Origin: Actinomadura rudentiformis
Lineage (GTDB): Bacteria; Actinomycetota; Actinomycetes; Streptosporangiales; Streptosporangiaceae
Assembly (NCBI RefSeq): GCF_008923185.1
Contig: NZ_WBMT01000011.1
Location: 291,198-355,197 of the forward strand
Length of the DNA stretch: 64,000 nucleotides
Direction of reading: 5' to 3'
The notes below the pieces were generated by a model that did no database searches, was not told the origin of the DNA, and saw nothing but the letters and a program-made list of their open reading frames with translations. This document shows, piece by piece, positions 14,672 through 22,507 of this stretch (positions within the stretch are counted from its first letter, which is position 1; every line of letters begins with the position of its first letter). The position numbers and the translations under genes were made by a program.

Positions 14672-16963
14672 TTAGGTGAGGGCCCGGGTGTTGTCGGTGT
14701 CGCCGGGAGCCTCGTCCGGGACGGGGACGAAGGACTGGGTGGAGCGGTCGAGGATGTTGACCTCGGCGGACTCCAGGTCCAGATACAGGCCGACGAGTTC
14801 GAGCTTCCCGGCCTCCACGCGGTTGCGCAGCCAGGGATAGGTCAGCAGGTTGTCGAGCTGCTGGATCACGTTGATCTGGCAGAGCCGGGTGAGTGGCGGG
14901 ACGCCCTCCTCGGGCTCGGTGGCCAGGAACCTGGCGAGGCTGTGGTTGCCGTGCTTCAGCCACCGCGACAGGGCCGGCAGGTGGTCGATCTCGGTGCCGC
15001 CCGCGAGCAGCGCCGCCATGGCGCCGCAGTTGGAGTGGCCGCAGATCGTGATGGTCCTGATGTCGAGCACGTTGGTGGCGTACTCGACCGTCGCGGCCAC
15101 CGAGTCGTCATGGGTGCGGGAGCCGAAGCGCGGGACGAGGTTGCCGACGTTCCGGTTGATGAACAGGTCGCCGGGACCGCTCGCGGTGATGATGTTGGGC
15201 ACCACACGCGAGTCCACGCAGGTGATGAACAGGTGTTCGGGCTTCTGCTCGAAGGCCAGCTCCGCCATGATCGGCTTGACCAGCCGGGCGGTGCGGCCGT
15301 GGTATTCGCGGACGCCGGCGAGCAGCAGGGCGCTCGGCGACACGTCCGGTGCGTCGAGTTCTTCGTGGCGGCGCCGTCGATTCGCCCAGGGTGCCCACCA
15401 GCGGGCACTGGGGGACGATTTACGCGGCGGCGACATATCCCCAGTCACAGCTCTTTCATACCAACCTTCGTGAACCTCATCGATGTCGACCCTCCCTCCC
15501 TGGCGTTCGTGGGCGACCCGCCACTCGTGGATCGCCTCGAACGCGGCGTGGTCCATGAAGTCCACATTAAGGTCCAGGTCGACGCTCGTTCTGGCCGGGA
15601 CCTGCTGGAGGACCTTGGTGACCTTGGGCACGCCGAGGAACGTCAGCGTGCCCTCGACGATCACGTGCCATTGCCCCGCAGGGCCAGGGGATCCGGGCAT
15701 GGCCTGGATCGGGACCGGGAGCGCCTGCTCGACCCGGACCGACAACCTCGTGAGCCGCCGCAAGGCCATCACGGCCGAGATCCCGATGCCGAGCAGCACG
15801 CCCTCGCCGAGCCCCAGCAGTACGACTCCGATCAAGGTGGCGAAGTAGGCGGGCGCCTCGCGGTGGTGACGAAGGTCACGGACCCGGGCGGTGTCGATCA
15901 TCTTCACGCCGAGCACCACGAGGAGCGCCGCCAGGGCCGCCAGCGGCACCTGCTCTATCACCGGCCCGCATGAGAGGGCCAGCACGAGCACCCAGAACCC
16001 GTGCATCACGGTGGAGGCGCGGGACCGGGCGCCGGCCGCCACGTTCGCGGTGCTCCGTACGATCACGCCGGCGATCGGCAGGCCGCCCAGCAGGCCCGAC
16101 GCCGCGTTCGCCGCGCCCTGCCCGAGGAGCTCGCGGTCGAGGTCGGCGCGCGGTACGCCCTGCGGCCGGGCCCGGTCGATGGCCACGCTGCACAGCAACG
16201 ACTCCACGGCCGCGACCACGGCGACCGAGACGACCGCTCCGACGATCTCGGGCAGACGGCCATGGGGCAGCGCGGGCGCATGCCAGTCGCCCAGCAGGGT
16301 GTCCGGCAGGTCGACGCGCGGAGTCTCCCAGCCCAGCGCCCACGACGTCAGCGTGGCGATGGCGATGGCAGGAAGCGGCGCGGGGATCCAGTGCAACGCC
16401 GTGGGGCTCAGGCCTTTGGGGAGCCGTTCCCAGGCCAGGAGGACGGCGATGGTGAGCAGGCCGAGCATGACCGTGTGGGAGTGGGACGAGATCAGCTGTC
16501 CCGGAAGCTCCCGTACGTTGCTCAGCGGCGAATGCTGGGGCCTGCCGCCCAGAACGACGTGCGCCTGCGCCAGAACGAGCACGACGCCGACTCCGGCGAG
16601 CATGCCGTGGACGACGGCGGGGGAGACGGCCAGTGCCGTCCGAGCCACTTTTGCGGCGCCGAGGGCCAGTTGCAGCAGGCCCGCCAACGCCGTGATCGTG
16701 CAGGTCGCGCGCCAGCCGTAGGTCTGGACGAGCGAGGCCACGATCACGGTGAGCCCCGCCGCGGGTCCGCTGACCTGCAGTGGCGAACCGCCCAGCAGGC
16801 CGGCCACGATACCGCCGACGATCGCGGCGATGAGTCCGGCGGCGATCGGTGCCCCGGAGGCCACCGCGATGCCCAATGACAGCGGGATCGCGACGAGGAA
16901 GACGACGAACGAGGCGGGAAGGTCCCGTCGAAGTATGGATACGTTGAGTGTCGAGAACGTCAC
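14672..16963 (-). CDS. SulP transporter fused to a beta-carbonic anhydrase
   Basis: 763 residues. Residues ~10-400 are a SulP/SLC26 anion transporter: VVFLVAIPLSLGIA opens it, SGPAAGLTVIVASL and LLGGLPIAGVIVRSTAN follow. A partial STAS-like region (~415-510, VDLDLNVDFMDHAAFEAI) sits before the last domain. The C-terminal ~200 residues are a beta-carbonic anhydrase: FITCVDSR and ICGHSNCGA hold the Cys, Asp, His and Cys zinc site. Such fusions are taken to move bicarbonate and interconvert it with CO2 at the membrane. GTG 16963 was chosen because the transporter begins there; a TTG at 17017 would add 18 residues. No clear ribosome site for either. Confidence 0.88.
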   Translation of the reverse strand: MTFSTLNVSILRRDLPASFVVFLVAIPLSLGIAVASGAPIAAGLIAAIVGGIVAGLLGGSPLQVSGPAAGLTVIVASLVQTYGWRATCTITALAGLLQLALGAAKVARTALAVSPAVVHGMLAGVGVVLVLAQAHVVLGGRPQHSPLSNVRELPGQLISSHSHTVMLGLLTIAVLLAWERLPKGLSPTALHWIPAPLPAIAIATLTSWALGWETPRVDLPDTLLGDWHAPALPHGRLPEIVGAVVSVAVVAAVESLLCSVAIDRARPQGVPRADLDRELLGQGAANAASGLLGGLPIAGVIVRSTANVAAGARSRASTVMHGFWVLVLALSCGPVIEQVPLAALAALLVVLGVKMIDTARVRDLRHHREAPAYFATLIGVVLLGLGEGVLLGIGISAVMALRRLTRLSVRVEQALPVPIQAMPGSPGPAGQWHVIVEGTLTFLGVPKVTKVLQQVPARTSVDLDLNVDFMDHAAFEAIHEWRVAHERQGGRVDIDEVHEGWYERAVTGDMSPPRKSSPSARWWAPWANRRRRHEELDAPDVSPSALLLAGVREYHGRTARLVKPIMAELAFEQKPEHLFITCVDSRVVPNIITASGPGDLFINRNVGNLVPRFGSRTHDDSVAATVEYATNVLDIRTITICGHSNCGAMAALLAGGTEIDHLPALSRWLKHGNHSLARFLATEPEEGVPPLTRLCQINVIQQLDNLLTYPWLRNRVEAGKLELVGLYLDLESAEVNILDRSTQSFVPVPDEAPGDTDNTRALT

Positions 16964-17062
16964 GCATGGTATGCAATCACGAGCTGGATCATGTCCGCCC
17001 GGGATGACACAAACCAAGGGGCCCGGACTGCGTAGATCTTGGAGGGTCCGGGCCGTCGAACG

Positions 17063-17100
17063 CGAAACGGAGGGCGCCCTGGGGGCCGCCCTCCGTTTCG
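17063..17100 (-). terminator. terminator hairpin after the Tyr/Gly-repeat protein gene
   Basis: CGAAACGGAGGGCG pairs perfectly (14 bp) with CGCCCTCCGTTTCG across a ten-base loop, 16 bases past the stop of the minus-strand gene. Confidence 0.75.
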
Positions 17101-17115
17101 TTGATATTCAGCCGG

Positions 17116-19239
17116 TCAGCGCCGGTAGTCGCGATGGCTTTCCCAGTCGTCCGGCTGCTGCTGCTGCGGGCGGGAGTTGCCGCTGCCGTACGAGGAGCCG
17201 TACTGGCCACCTGTGTCGCCGCCGGATCCTCCGGCCTGCCCGGAGTTGCCGTAGCCCTGCTGCGACCCGAAGTAGCCGTTGCCGAACTGCTGTGTGGAGC
17301 CCGAGTCGCCGTAACCGCCGCCCTGGGAGCCGGTGTCCTGAGGAGTCGGCGCCGACAGCGGGTCGGACGCGCCGTTGTAGCTGCTGCCGCTGAAGTCGGT
17401 GTAGCGACCGGGCTCTCCGCTGTCGCCCGCGCCGTTGCCGGCGGAGCCGGGGCCCGACCCCGAGCCGGTGCCGTACGAGCCGTACGACTCGCGGCCGCCG
17501 CCGAGCGGGTCGTCGTAGCGGGGACTGTCACCGTAGGCGGGCGCCGACGGGTAGCCGTCGTTCTGCCCGTAACCGCCGCCGCCCGTTCCGCTGCCGGGTG
17601 TGCCGGAGAAGGTGCCGGACGGTCCGGACTGGTCGTTGTCGTACCCGGCACTCGCCGAGGCCGGCGTGGACCAGGGACCGGTGGAGCCGTAGGAGGACGA
17701 CGAGCCGCTGCTCGTGTTGAGCGGGTCATTGAGCGGGTCACTCAGGCCGCTGCCGAACGAGGGGGTCTCCGGCTGCGAACCCGCGCCACCGAGAGCCCCG
17801 GCGCCGCCACCCCCGGCGGAACGTGCCCGGTCGGTCTGGATGCGCTGGAGCAGCTCGTCCACGGTGGGGAGCTTGTTGCTGTCGGTGTCGCCGCCGGAGG
17901 AGCCGCCGCCGTCCCAGCCGCCGTGGCTCACGGGCTCCGCGTGGGACGGTGCCGGCGGGGCCGGAGGGGCGGGGGGAGCCGCAGGGGGCTCGTAGCCGCG
18001 TGCAGGCTGCTCGTCGGTGCGTCCGAGAGGCAGGCCGAGAGGGTCGGACACGCGCGGGTCGCTCGAAAGCGGCCCCGAGGACATGGGCAGGTCGTAGGAC
18101 TCCTGGCGCGCCGGACCCGCCGAGGGGGCCGGAAGCGAGGTGCCCAGCGGGTCACCCGCGCCGTAGGCACCCTGGGAGCCGTTGCCGTAGGCCGGCTGCT
18201 GGTCCGGAGCGCCGTACGGTGACGGGTCGCCCACGCCGTACGGGGACTGCTCAGGGCCGGAGCCGTAAGGCTGCTGCTCGGGGGCGCCGAAGGGCTGCTG
18301 CTGGTCGGGAGTGCCGTAGGGAGACTGGTCCGGCGACCCGTACGCGGGCTGCTCGGGGGAGCCGTAAGGAGACTGATCCGGGGAGCCGTAGGGCTGCTGA
18401 TCGGAGCCCCCGCCGCCGAAGGACTGGTCGCCCGCGCCCCCGAAGGCGGGCTGCGGGCCGGTGCCGGAGCCGAACGCCTGGAGGTCGGCGGCGGTTTCGC
18501 TCGGGTCACCTGCGTAGTGCGCGGCGGCCGGAGTGAAGGACGCGGGGGGCGTGGGCACCGCCTGCGCGTCGGCGCCGTTGCGGGAGCCGAGCAGGCCGCC
18601 GACGGCGCCGGTCGCCGGGGCGCCGGGGCCCTGACCGCCCGGGCCGTGCCCGAGGTCGTTCATCGAGACCGGCTGGGTGAGGCCGGCGGCGGGACGTTCG
18701 GTTGGGGACTGCGGCTCGGGGCCCTGCGGGCCGCCCTGAGCGTTGAGCGGGTCGGCGGCGAGCTCGGCCTCGGTCTTCTCCGGGGCAGCGTCGTGCTGCC
18801 AGGGGAACTTCGGCTTGTCGAAGGTGATGGTCGCCCAATAGTCGTCGTCGGCCATTTCGTCGCTGGCCTGGCCACTGGGCGGAGGCGGCGCGGGGGCCGC
18901 CTGCGCGGGAGCGGGTGTGGGCGCGGCCAGGGGACCGGCGGCGAGCGGCGCGCCGCCCGGCTGGCCACCACCGGCCTGGCCTCCCGCCACCCGGCGGTCG
19001 AAGCCCGGCTCGGCTTGGCCCGGTCCATAGGAGGCGCCGTCATAGCCGGTGCCGTAGCCGTCTTCGGCCGGCTCGTCGGCCGGGGCCGAACGATAGCCCC
19101 TGGACGGCTGCTGCTCGTCGGCCATCCAGTCGTCGCCGTCCTCGCGGGCCGCCCTGCTGGCCCGCATGCCCAAGGCCACCAGGACGACCACCAGGACCAC
19201 GACCACAATGAGGCCGAAGACCACGATGTAAGAAGTCAT
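17116..19239 (-). CDS. single-pass membrane protein with long Tyr/Gly/Pro/Ser/Gln-rich repeat tail
   Basis: 707 residues. One N-terminal helix (VFGLIVVVVLVVVLVALGM) is followed by ~680 residues of low complexity. About ten near-copies of an eight-residue unit of the form Q-S-P-Y-G-S-P-D lie roughly at residues 275-355, followed by Gly/Ser/Tyr/Asn-rich sequence to the end. One ordered-looking patch, YWATITFDKPKFPW, lies near residue 135. ATG 19239 is preceded by GGTGG; a TTG at 19251 is less likely. The composition resembles disordered, phase-separating or adhesive proteins. Function unknown. Monocistronic by context. Confidence 0.75.
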   Translation of the reverse strand: MTSYIVVFGLIVVVVLVVVLVALGMRASRAAREDGDDWMADEQQPSRGYRSAPADEPAEDGYGTGYDGASYGPGQAEPGFDRRVAGGQAGGGQPGGAPLAAGPLAAPTPAPAQAAPAPPPPSGQASDEMADDDYWATITFDKPKFPWQHDAAPEKTEAELAADPLNAQGGPQGPEPQSPTERPAAGLTQPVSMNDLGHGPGGQGPGAPATGAVGGLLGSRNGADAQAVPTPPASFTPAAAHYAGDPSETAADLQAFGSGTGPQPAFGGAGDQSFGGGGSDQQPYGSPDQSPYGSPEQPAYGSPDQSPYGTPDQQQPFGAPEQQPYGSGPEQSPYGVGDPSPYGAPDQQPAYGNGSQGAYGAGDPLGTSLPAPSAGPARQESYDLPMSSGPLSSDPRVSDPLGLPLGRTDEQPARGYEPPAAPPAPPAPPAPSHAEPVSHGGWDGGGSSGGDTDSNKLPTVDELLQRIQTDRARSAGGGGAGALGGAGSQPETPSFGSGLSDPLNDPLNTSSGSSSSYGSTGPWSTPASASAGYDNDQSGPSGTFSGTPGSGTGGGGYGQNDGYPSAPAYGDSPRYDDPLGGGRESYGSYGTGSGSGPGSAGNGAGDSGEPGRYTDFSGSSYNGASDPLSAPTPQDTGSQGGGYGDSGSTQQFGNGYFGSQQGYGNSGQAGGSGGDTGGQYGSSYGSGNSRPQQQQPDDWESHRDYRR

Positions 19240-19489
19240 GCCACCACCCAATGCCTTGGCCCTACGGCCCGCGGGTTCGTCCTGATTATCGCTAGCGGCC
19301 GGGTTCCCGAGGGGAGCCTAAACCGATTCTGACCGACCGCTATGACCGTTGTCACACCCTTCGCGCACATCTACCCTCACACGGCGTGCCTCTATCGGCC
19401 AATCCGGCCGACCGGTACACCCCCGTCAGTTTTGTCCCTTCAGGCCCTGTTCCGCCCTACTTGCCCAACGGCCTCAGGGTTGAACGCGC

Positions 19490-20071
19490 CTACTCGGTCC
19501 CGAAGTTCCCGATGATCCTGCCCCGGCCCACCGTGTGCTTGGCGATGGCCTCGAGAGAGTCCTTCAGCGTCGCGCCCTGTTTGAACGGCGCCTGGTCGTT
19601 GAGTGCGTAGATGGTGAACCGGTACCGGTGCTCCTCGCCCCGTGGCGGGCAGGGCGGCTCATATCCCACCTTCTTGCCGGTGTTCTGACCCTGGACCCAG
19701 GTCTTGTCGATCCGTGTGCCTTCGACGAGGTCCTGCGTGTTCTCGCCGATGCCGGCGATCACCCAGTGCACGTACGCCCCGTCGGCGGCGTCCGGGTCGT
19801 CCACCACGATCGCGTACGAGCGAGTGCCGGCGGGCTTGCCGGTCCACCGCAGCGGCGGCGTCTTACCCTGCCCGCCAGAGTACGACGAGCAGCCGTAGCG
19901 TGTGGGCAAGTCCTGCCCATCGCGGAAGACCTGGCTGCTCACGGGGAACCACTCGGAGAGCTCGGCGCTCTTGTTCTGGGGCAGCCCGATCAGGCCACAC
20001 CCGCTCAGCGCCCCGCCGAGCAGCACGACGCCCACCGCGGCCACACCTGGACGCCGCTTCCTGCCCATCAT
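19490..20071 (-). CDS. PEBP-family (YbhB/YbcL) lipoprotein
   Basis: 193 residues. The signal peptide ends with a lipobox, LGGALSGC (Cys ~27), so the mature protein should be anchored on the outer face of the membrane. The rest is a phosphatidylethanolamine-binding/RKIP fold: YAIVVDDPDAADGAYVHWVI carries the DPD..HW ligand pocket and HRYRFTIYALND the second conserved block. Two cysteines (in RYGCSSYSGG and EPPCPPRG) may form a disulfide. ATG 20071 has GGGAAGG seven bases upstream. Longer frames upstream run through the ~54-bp repeat array and are rejected. Bacterial members have no settled function. Confidence 0.88.
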   Translation of the reverse strand: MMGRKRRPGVAAVGVVLLGGALSGCGLIGLPQNKSAELSEWFPVSSQVFRDGQDLPTRYGCSSYSGGQGKTPPLRWTGKPAGTRSYAIVVDDPDAADGAYVHWVIAGIGENTQDLVEGTRIDKTWVQGQNTGKKVGYEPPCPPRGEEHRYRFTIYALNDQAPFKQGATLKDSLEAIAKHTVGRGRIIGNFGTE

Positions 20072-20086
20072 CGACACGCCTTCCCG

Positions 20087-20640
20087 CAGCCCCCGCCCAA
20101 CCAACCTTTCAAAGGACAAGCCGAGCTGGCCGCCATCCCGCAGCCTCCGCCCAGCCACCCTTTCAAGGGACAGCCGAGCTTGGCCGCCGTCTCGCAGCTC
20201 CGCCCAACCGTCCTTCCAAAGAACGAGCCGAGTTGACCGCCATCATGCAGCCCCGGCCGCCCTTCAGGGGACGAGTTGAGCCTGACCGCCTTCCTGCAGC
20301 CCCTGCCCAGCCACCCTTTCAAGGACGAGCTGAGCTTGGCCGCCATCCTGCAGCCACGACCCAGCCTGTCCCTTCCAAGGACAAGCTTTCACTGGACTGA
20401 CCTCCGGAGACGACGTCTGCCCAGCCGCCCTTCAAGAGTGAGCTGCGCTTGACTGACCGTCCGACAGGCAGCAGTCTCGCCCAGCCACCCCAATGGGGGT
20501 GAGCTTGACTGGCCTCCGGGACGACAGCGCCACCCAGCCGCGCCCTTCACGAGCAGCCGCGCTTGACCGGCTCCTAAGAGGCAGCCCAGCCCTACCTACC
20601 CCTTGGAAGGGTAAAGCTGTGCTTGGCCGACCTCATGGGC
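20087..20640. repeat. array of about ten degenerate ~54-bp tandem repeats
   Basis: Units begin at about 20087, 20141, 20195, 20248, 20297, 20351 and then more loosely near 20420, 20480, 20534 and 20583; the first six are 49-69 bp with a mode of 54. Each clear unit has the order CAGCC(C/T)CCGCCCA, then a CCCTTTCAAGG-type short palindrome, then GAGC(C/T)GAGCTTGGCCGCC. Divergence grows toward the right. No start codon or steady frame runs through it. It lies between the PEBP gene and the ndh promoter region; 20641-20957 holds no gene. Confidence 0.8.
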
Positions 20641-20957
20641 GAGATCGTACGCCGCGCACTGCCGGATCCGGTCCAACTCCACGGTGGGCGCACCGCACCG
20701 GTGGTGCGCCCTTCCTCGTCCGCCACAACCATAGGCGGTCGACGGGGGTGGATCGGGCCTTTTCTCCCGGGGGGCGACGGCGCTCCCGGGGGGCTCCGCT
20801 GTGACGTTCATCATGTGACGTCTGTACCCTGATGTCCGATATCCAGCGAAGGAATGCAGAAGTTCACATGATCGTAACGTTCCATCTTGCTGGTTTGGAA
20901 AGTTCTTGAGTTCTTTACCAGTCTCTGACTGGCACTTGGCGCGGCCTATGCGGTAGT

Positions 20958-20975
20958 TTGTGAATGTCTTCACAA
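20958..20975 (+). promoter_or_regulatory. Rex (redox-sensing repressor) operator
   Basis: TTGTGAA-TGTC-TTCACAA is a perfect 7-4-7 inverted repeat identical in form to the Rex operator of Streptomyces and Bacillus. It lies 25 bases before the ATG of the type II NADH dehydrogenase, a known Rex target in both genera. A TAGTTT just upstream could be the -10, so bound Rex would block transcription when NADH is low relative to NAD+. Confidence 0.85.
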
Positions 20976-21000
20976 GCCGACCATGAACTTGGAGGCCGCA

Positions 21001-22377
21001 ATGGCCAGGACCGCCGAGGGAACCCCTGGCGCTCCCCACATCCTGATCGTGGGTGGCGGCTATGTGGGCATGTACACCGCACTCCGCCTGCAGAAGAAGC
21101 TCAAGGGCGAGCTCAAGCGGGGCGAGGTCAAGGTCACCGTCGTTGACCCGAACGCGTACATGACGTACCAGCCGTTCCTCCCCGAAGCCGCCGCCGGAAA
21201 CATCTCCCCACGCCACGTGGTCGTGCCGCTGCGCCGCACGCTGCCCCTGTGCAACGTCCGCAACGCACGGGTCACCGAGATCAACCACGACGAGCGGTGG
21301 GCGATCGTGCAGCCGCTGGCCGGGCCGCCGGAGCGGATCTCCTACGACTACATCGTCATGGCCGCCGGCGCCGTGCCGCGGATCCTGCCGATCCCGGGCC
21401 TGGCCGAGAACGGCATCAGCCTCAAGACCGTCGGCGAGGCCATCCACCTCCGTAACCACGTTCTCGCGCAGCTGGAGATCGCCGAGTCGACCGACGACGA
21501 GGAGATCCGCCGCAAGGCCCTCACGTTCGTCTTCGTCGGCGGCGGCTTCGCGGGCGTCGAGGCGGTCGCGGAGATCGAGGACATGACCCGTGACGCGACC
21601 AAGTACATGCGCAAGGTCACCCCGCGCGACCTGCGCTTCTACCTGGTCGAGGCGGCCGACCGGATCCTGCCTGAGGTCGGCCCGGACATGGGCAAGTGGA
21701 CCGCCGAGCAGCTGCGCGGCCGCGGCATCGACGTCAAGATGAAGACGCTCCTGAAGTCGGCGGTCGGCGGCGACATCGAGCTGTCGGACGGCAGTGCCTT
21801 CCCGGCGGGGACGCTGGTCTGGAACGCGGGCGTCAAGCCCTCGCCGGTGGTCAAGGCGAGCGACCTCCCGCTCGACGACCGCGGCCGGATCAAGGCCACC
21901 GAGTACCTCACCATCGAGGGCGTGGTGGGCGCCTGGACCGCGGGTGACAACGCCGCGGTGCCCGACCTCACCCAGGACGGCATGTTCTGCCCGCCGAACG
22001 CCCAGCACGCGCTGCGGCAGTCGAAGCTCCTCGGCGACAACATCGTCCGCGCCCTTCGCGGCAAGTCGCTCAAGCCGTACGCGCACAACAACCTGGGCGC
22101 GGTGGCGGGCCTCGGCCTGCACAAGGGCGTGGCCAACCCGATGGGCTTCAAGCTCAAGGGCCTGCCGGCCTGGTGGTTCCACCGCACCTATCACGGGATG
22201 ATGGTGCCGACGTTCAACCGCAAGATGCGGGTGCTCGCCGACTGGACCCTCGCGCTCTTCTTCAAGCGCGAGACCATCTCCCTCGGCACGATCGAGCAGC
22301 CGCGGGCCGACTTCGAGCTGGCGGCGACCGACGACGTCAAGCAGATCGAGGCGCCCAAGGCCGACAGGGTCGCCTGA
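21001..22377 (+). CDS. ndh: type II NADH dehydrogenase (NDH-2)
   Basis: 458 residues. This membrane-associated flavoprotein oxidises NADH and reduces menaquinone without pumping protons. ILIVGGGYVGMYTAL (~residues 14-28) binds FAD, FVFVGGGFAGVEAVAEIED (~177) binds NADH, and AWTAGDNAAVPD (~311) is the second FAD motif; AQHALRQ and the C-terminal amphipathic helix fit the family. ATG 21001 has GGAGG six bases upstream; an ATG 18 bases earlier lacks one. Preceded by a perfect Rex operator and followed by a strong hairpin, so it is a single-gene unit. Confidence 0.95.
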   Translation: MARTAEGTPGAPHILIVGGGYVGMYTALRLQKKLKGELKRGEVKVTVVDPNAYMTYQPFLPEAAAGNISPRHVVVPLRRTLPLCNVRNARVTEINHDERWAIVQPLAGPPERISYDYIVMAAGAVPRILPIPGLAENGISLKTVGEAIHLRNHVLAQLEIAESTDDEEIRRKALTFVFVGGGFAGVEAVAEIEDMTRDATKYMRKVTPRDLRFYLVEAADRILPEVGPDMGKWTAEQLRGRGIDVKMKTLLKSAVGGDIELSDGSAFPAGTLVWNAGVKPSPVVKASDLPLDDRGRIKATEYLTIEGVVGAWTAGDNAAVPDLTQDGMFCPPNAQHALRQSKLLGDNIVRALRGKSLKPYAHNNLGAVAGLGLHKGVANPMGFKLKGLPAWWFHRTYHGMMVPTFNRKMRVLADWTLALFFKRETISLGTIEQPRADFELAATDDVKQIEAPKADRVA

Positions 22378-22406
22378 CGGCGCACGCCTCCTGACGGCTC
22401 ACGACG

Positions 22407-22442
22407 ACGCCCCGCTGATCCACATCCGGATCGGCGGGGCGT
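22407..22442 (+). terminator. terminator after ndh
   Basis: ACGCCCCGC-T-GATCC pairs with GGATC-G-GCGGGGCGT around a six-base loop, 30 bases past the ndh stop, followed by a short T-rich run. Confidence 0.8.
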
Positions 22443-22507
22443 TCTCGTTCGGCACGGGCGTGATCCGCGCATGGGCGGAACGGGCCGGCTTGGGAGAGAA
22501 TCAACGG

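Noticed and set aside
20068..20346. 92-codon minus-strand frame with repeating KGWLGGGCG units
   Set aside because: It is the translation of part of the 54-bp array in one frame; the frame breaks in other units, there is no ribosome site, and the PEBP gene has its own good start inside the left end.
20087..20640. CRISPR array
   Set aside because: Units are adjacent and diverged, with no constant repeat separated by unique spacers, and no cas genes are present.
20596..22194. Long minus-strand frame opposite ndh
   Set aside because: Shadow of ndh, and it would run through the ndh promoter and Rex operator.
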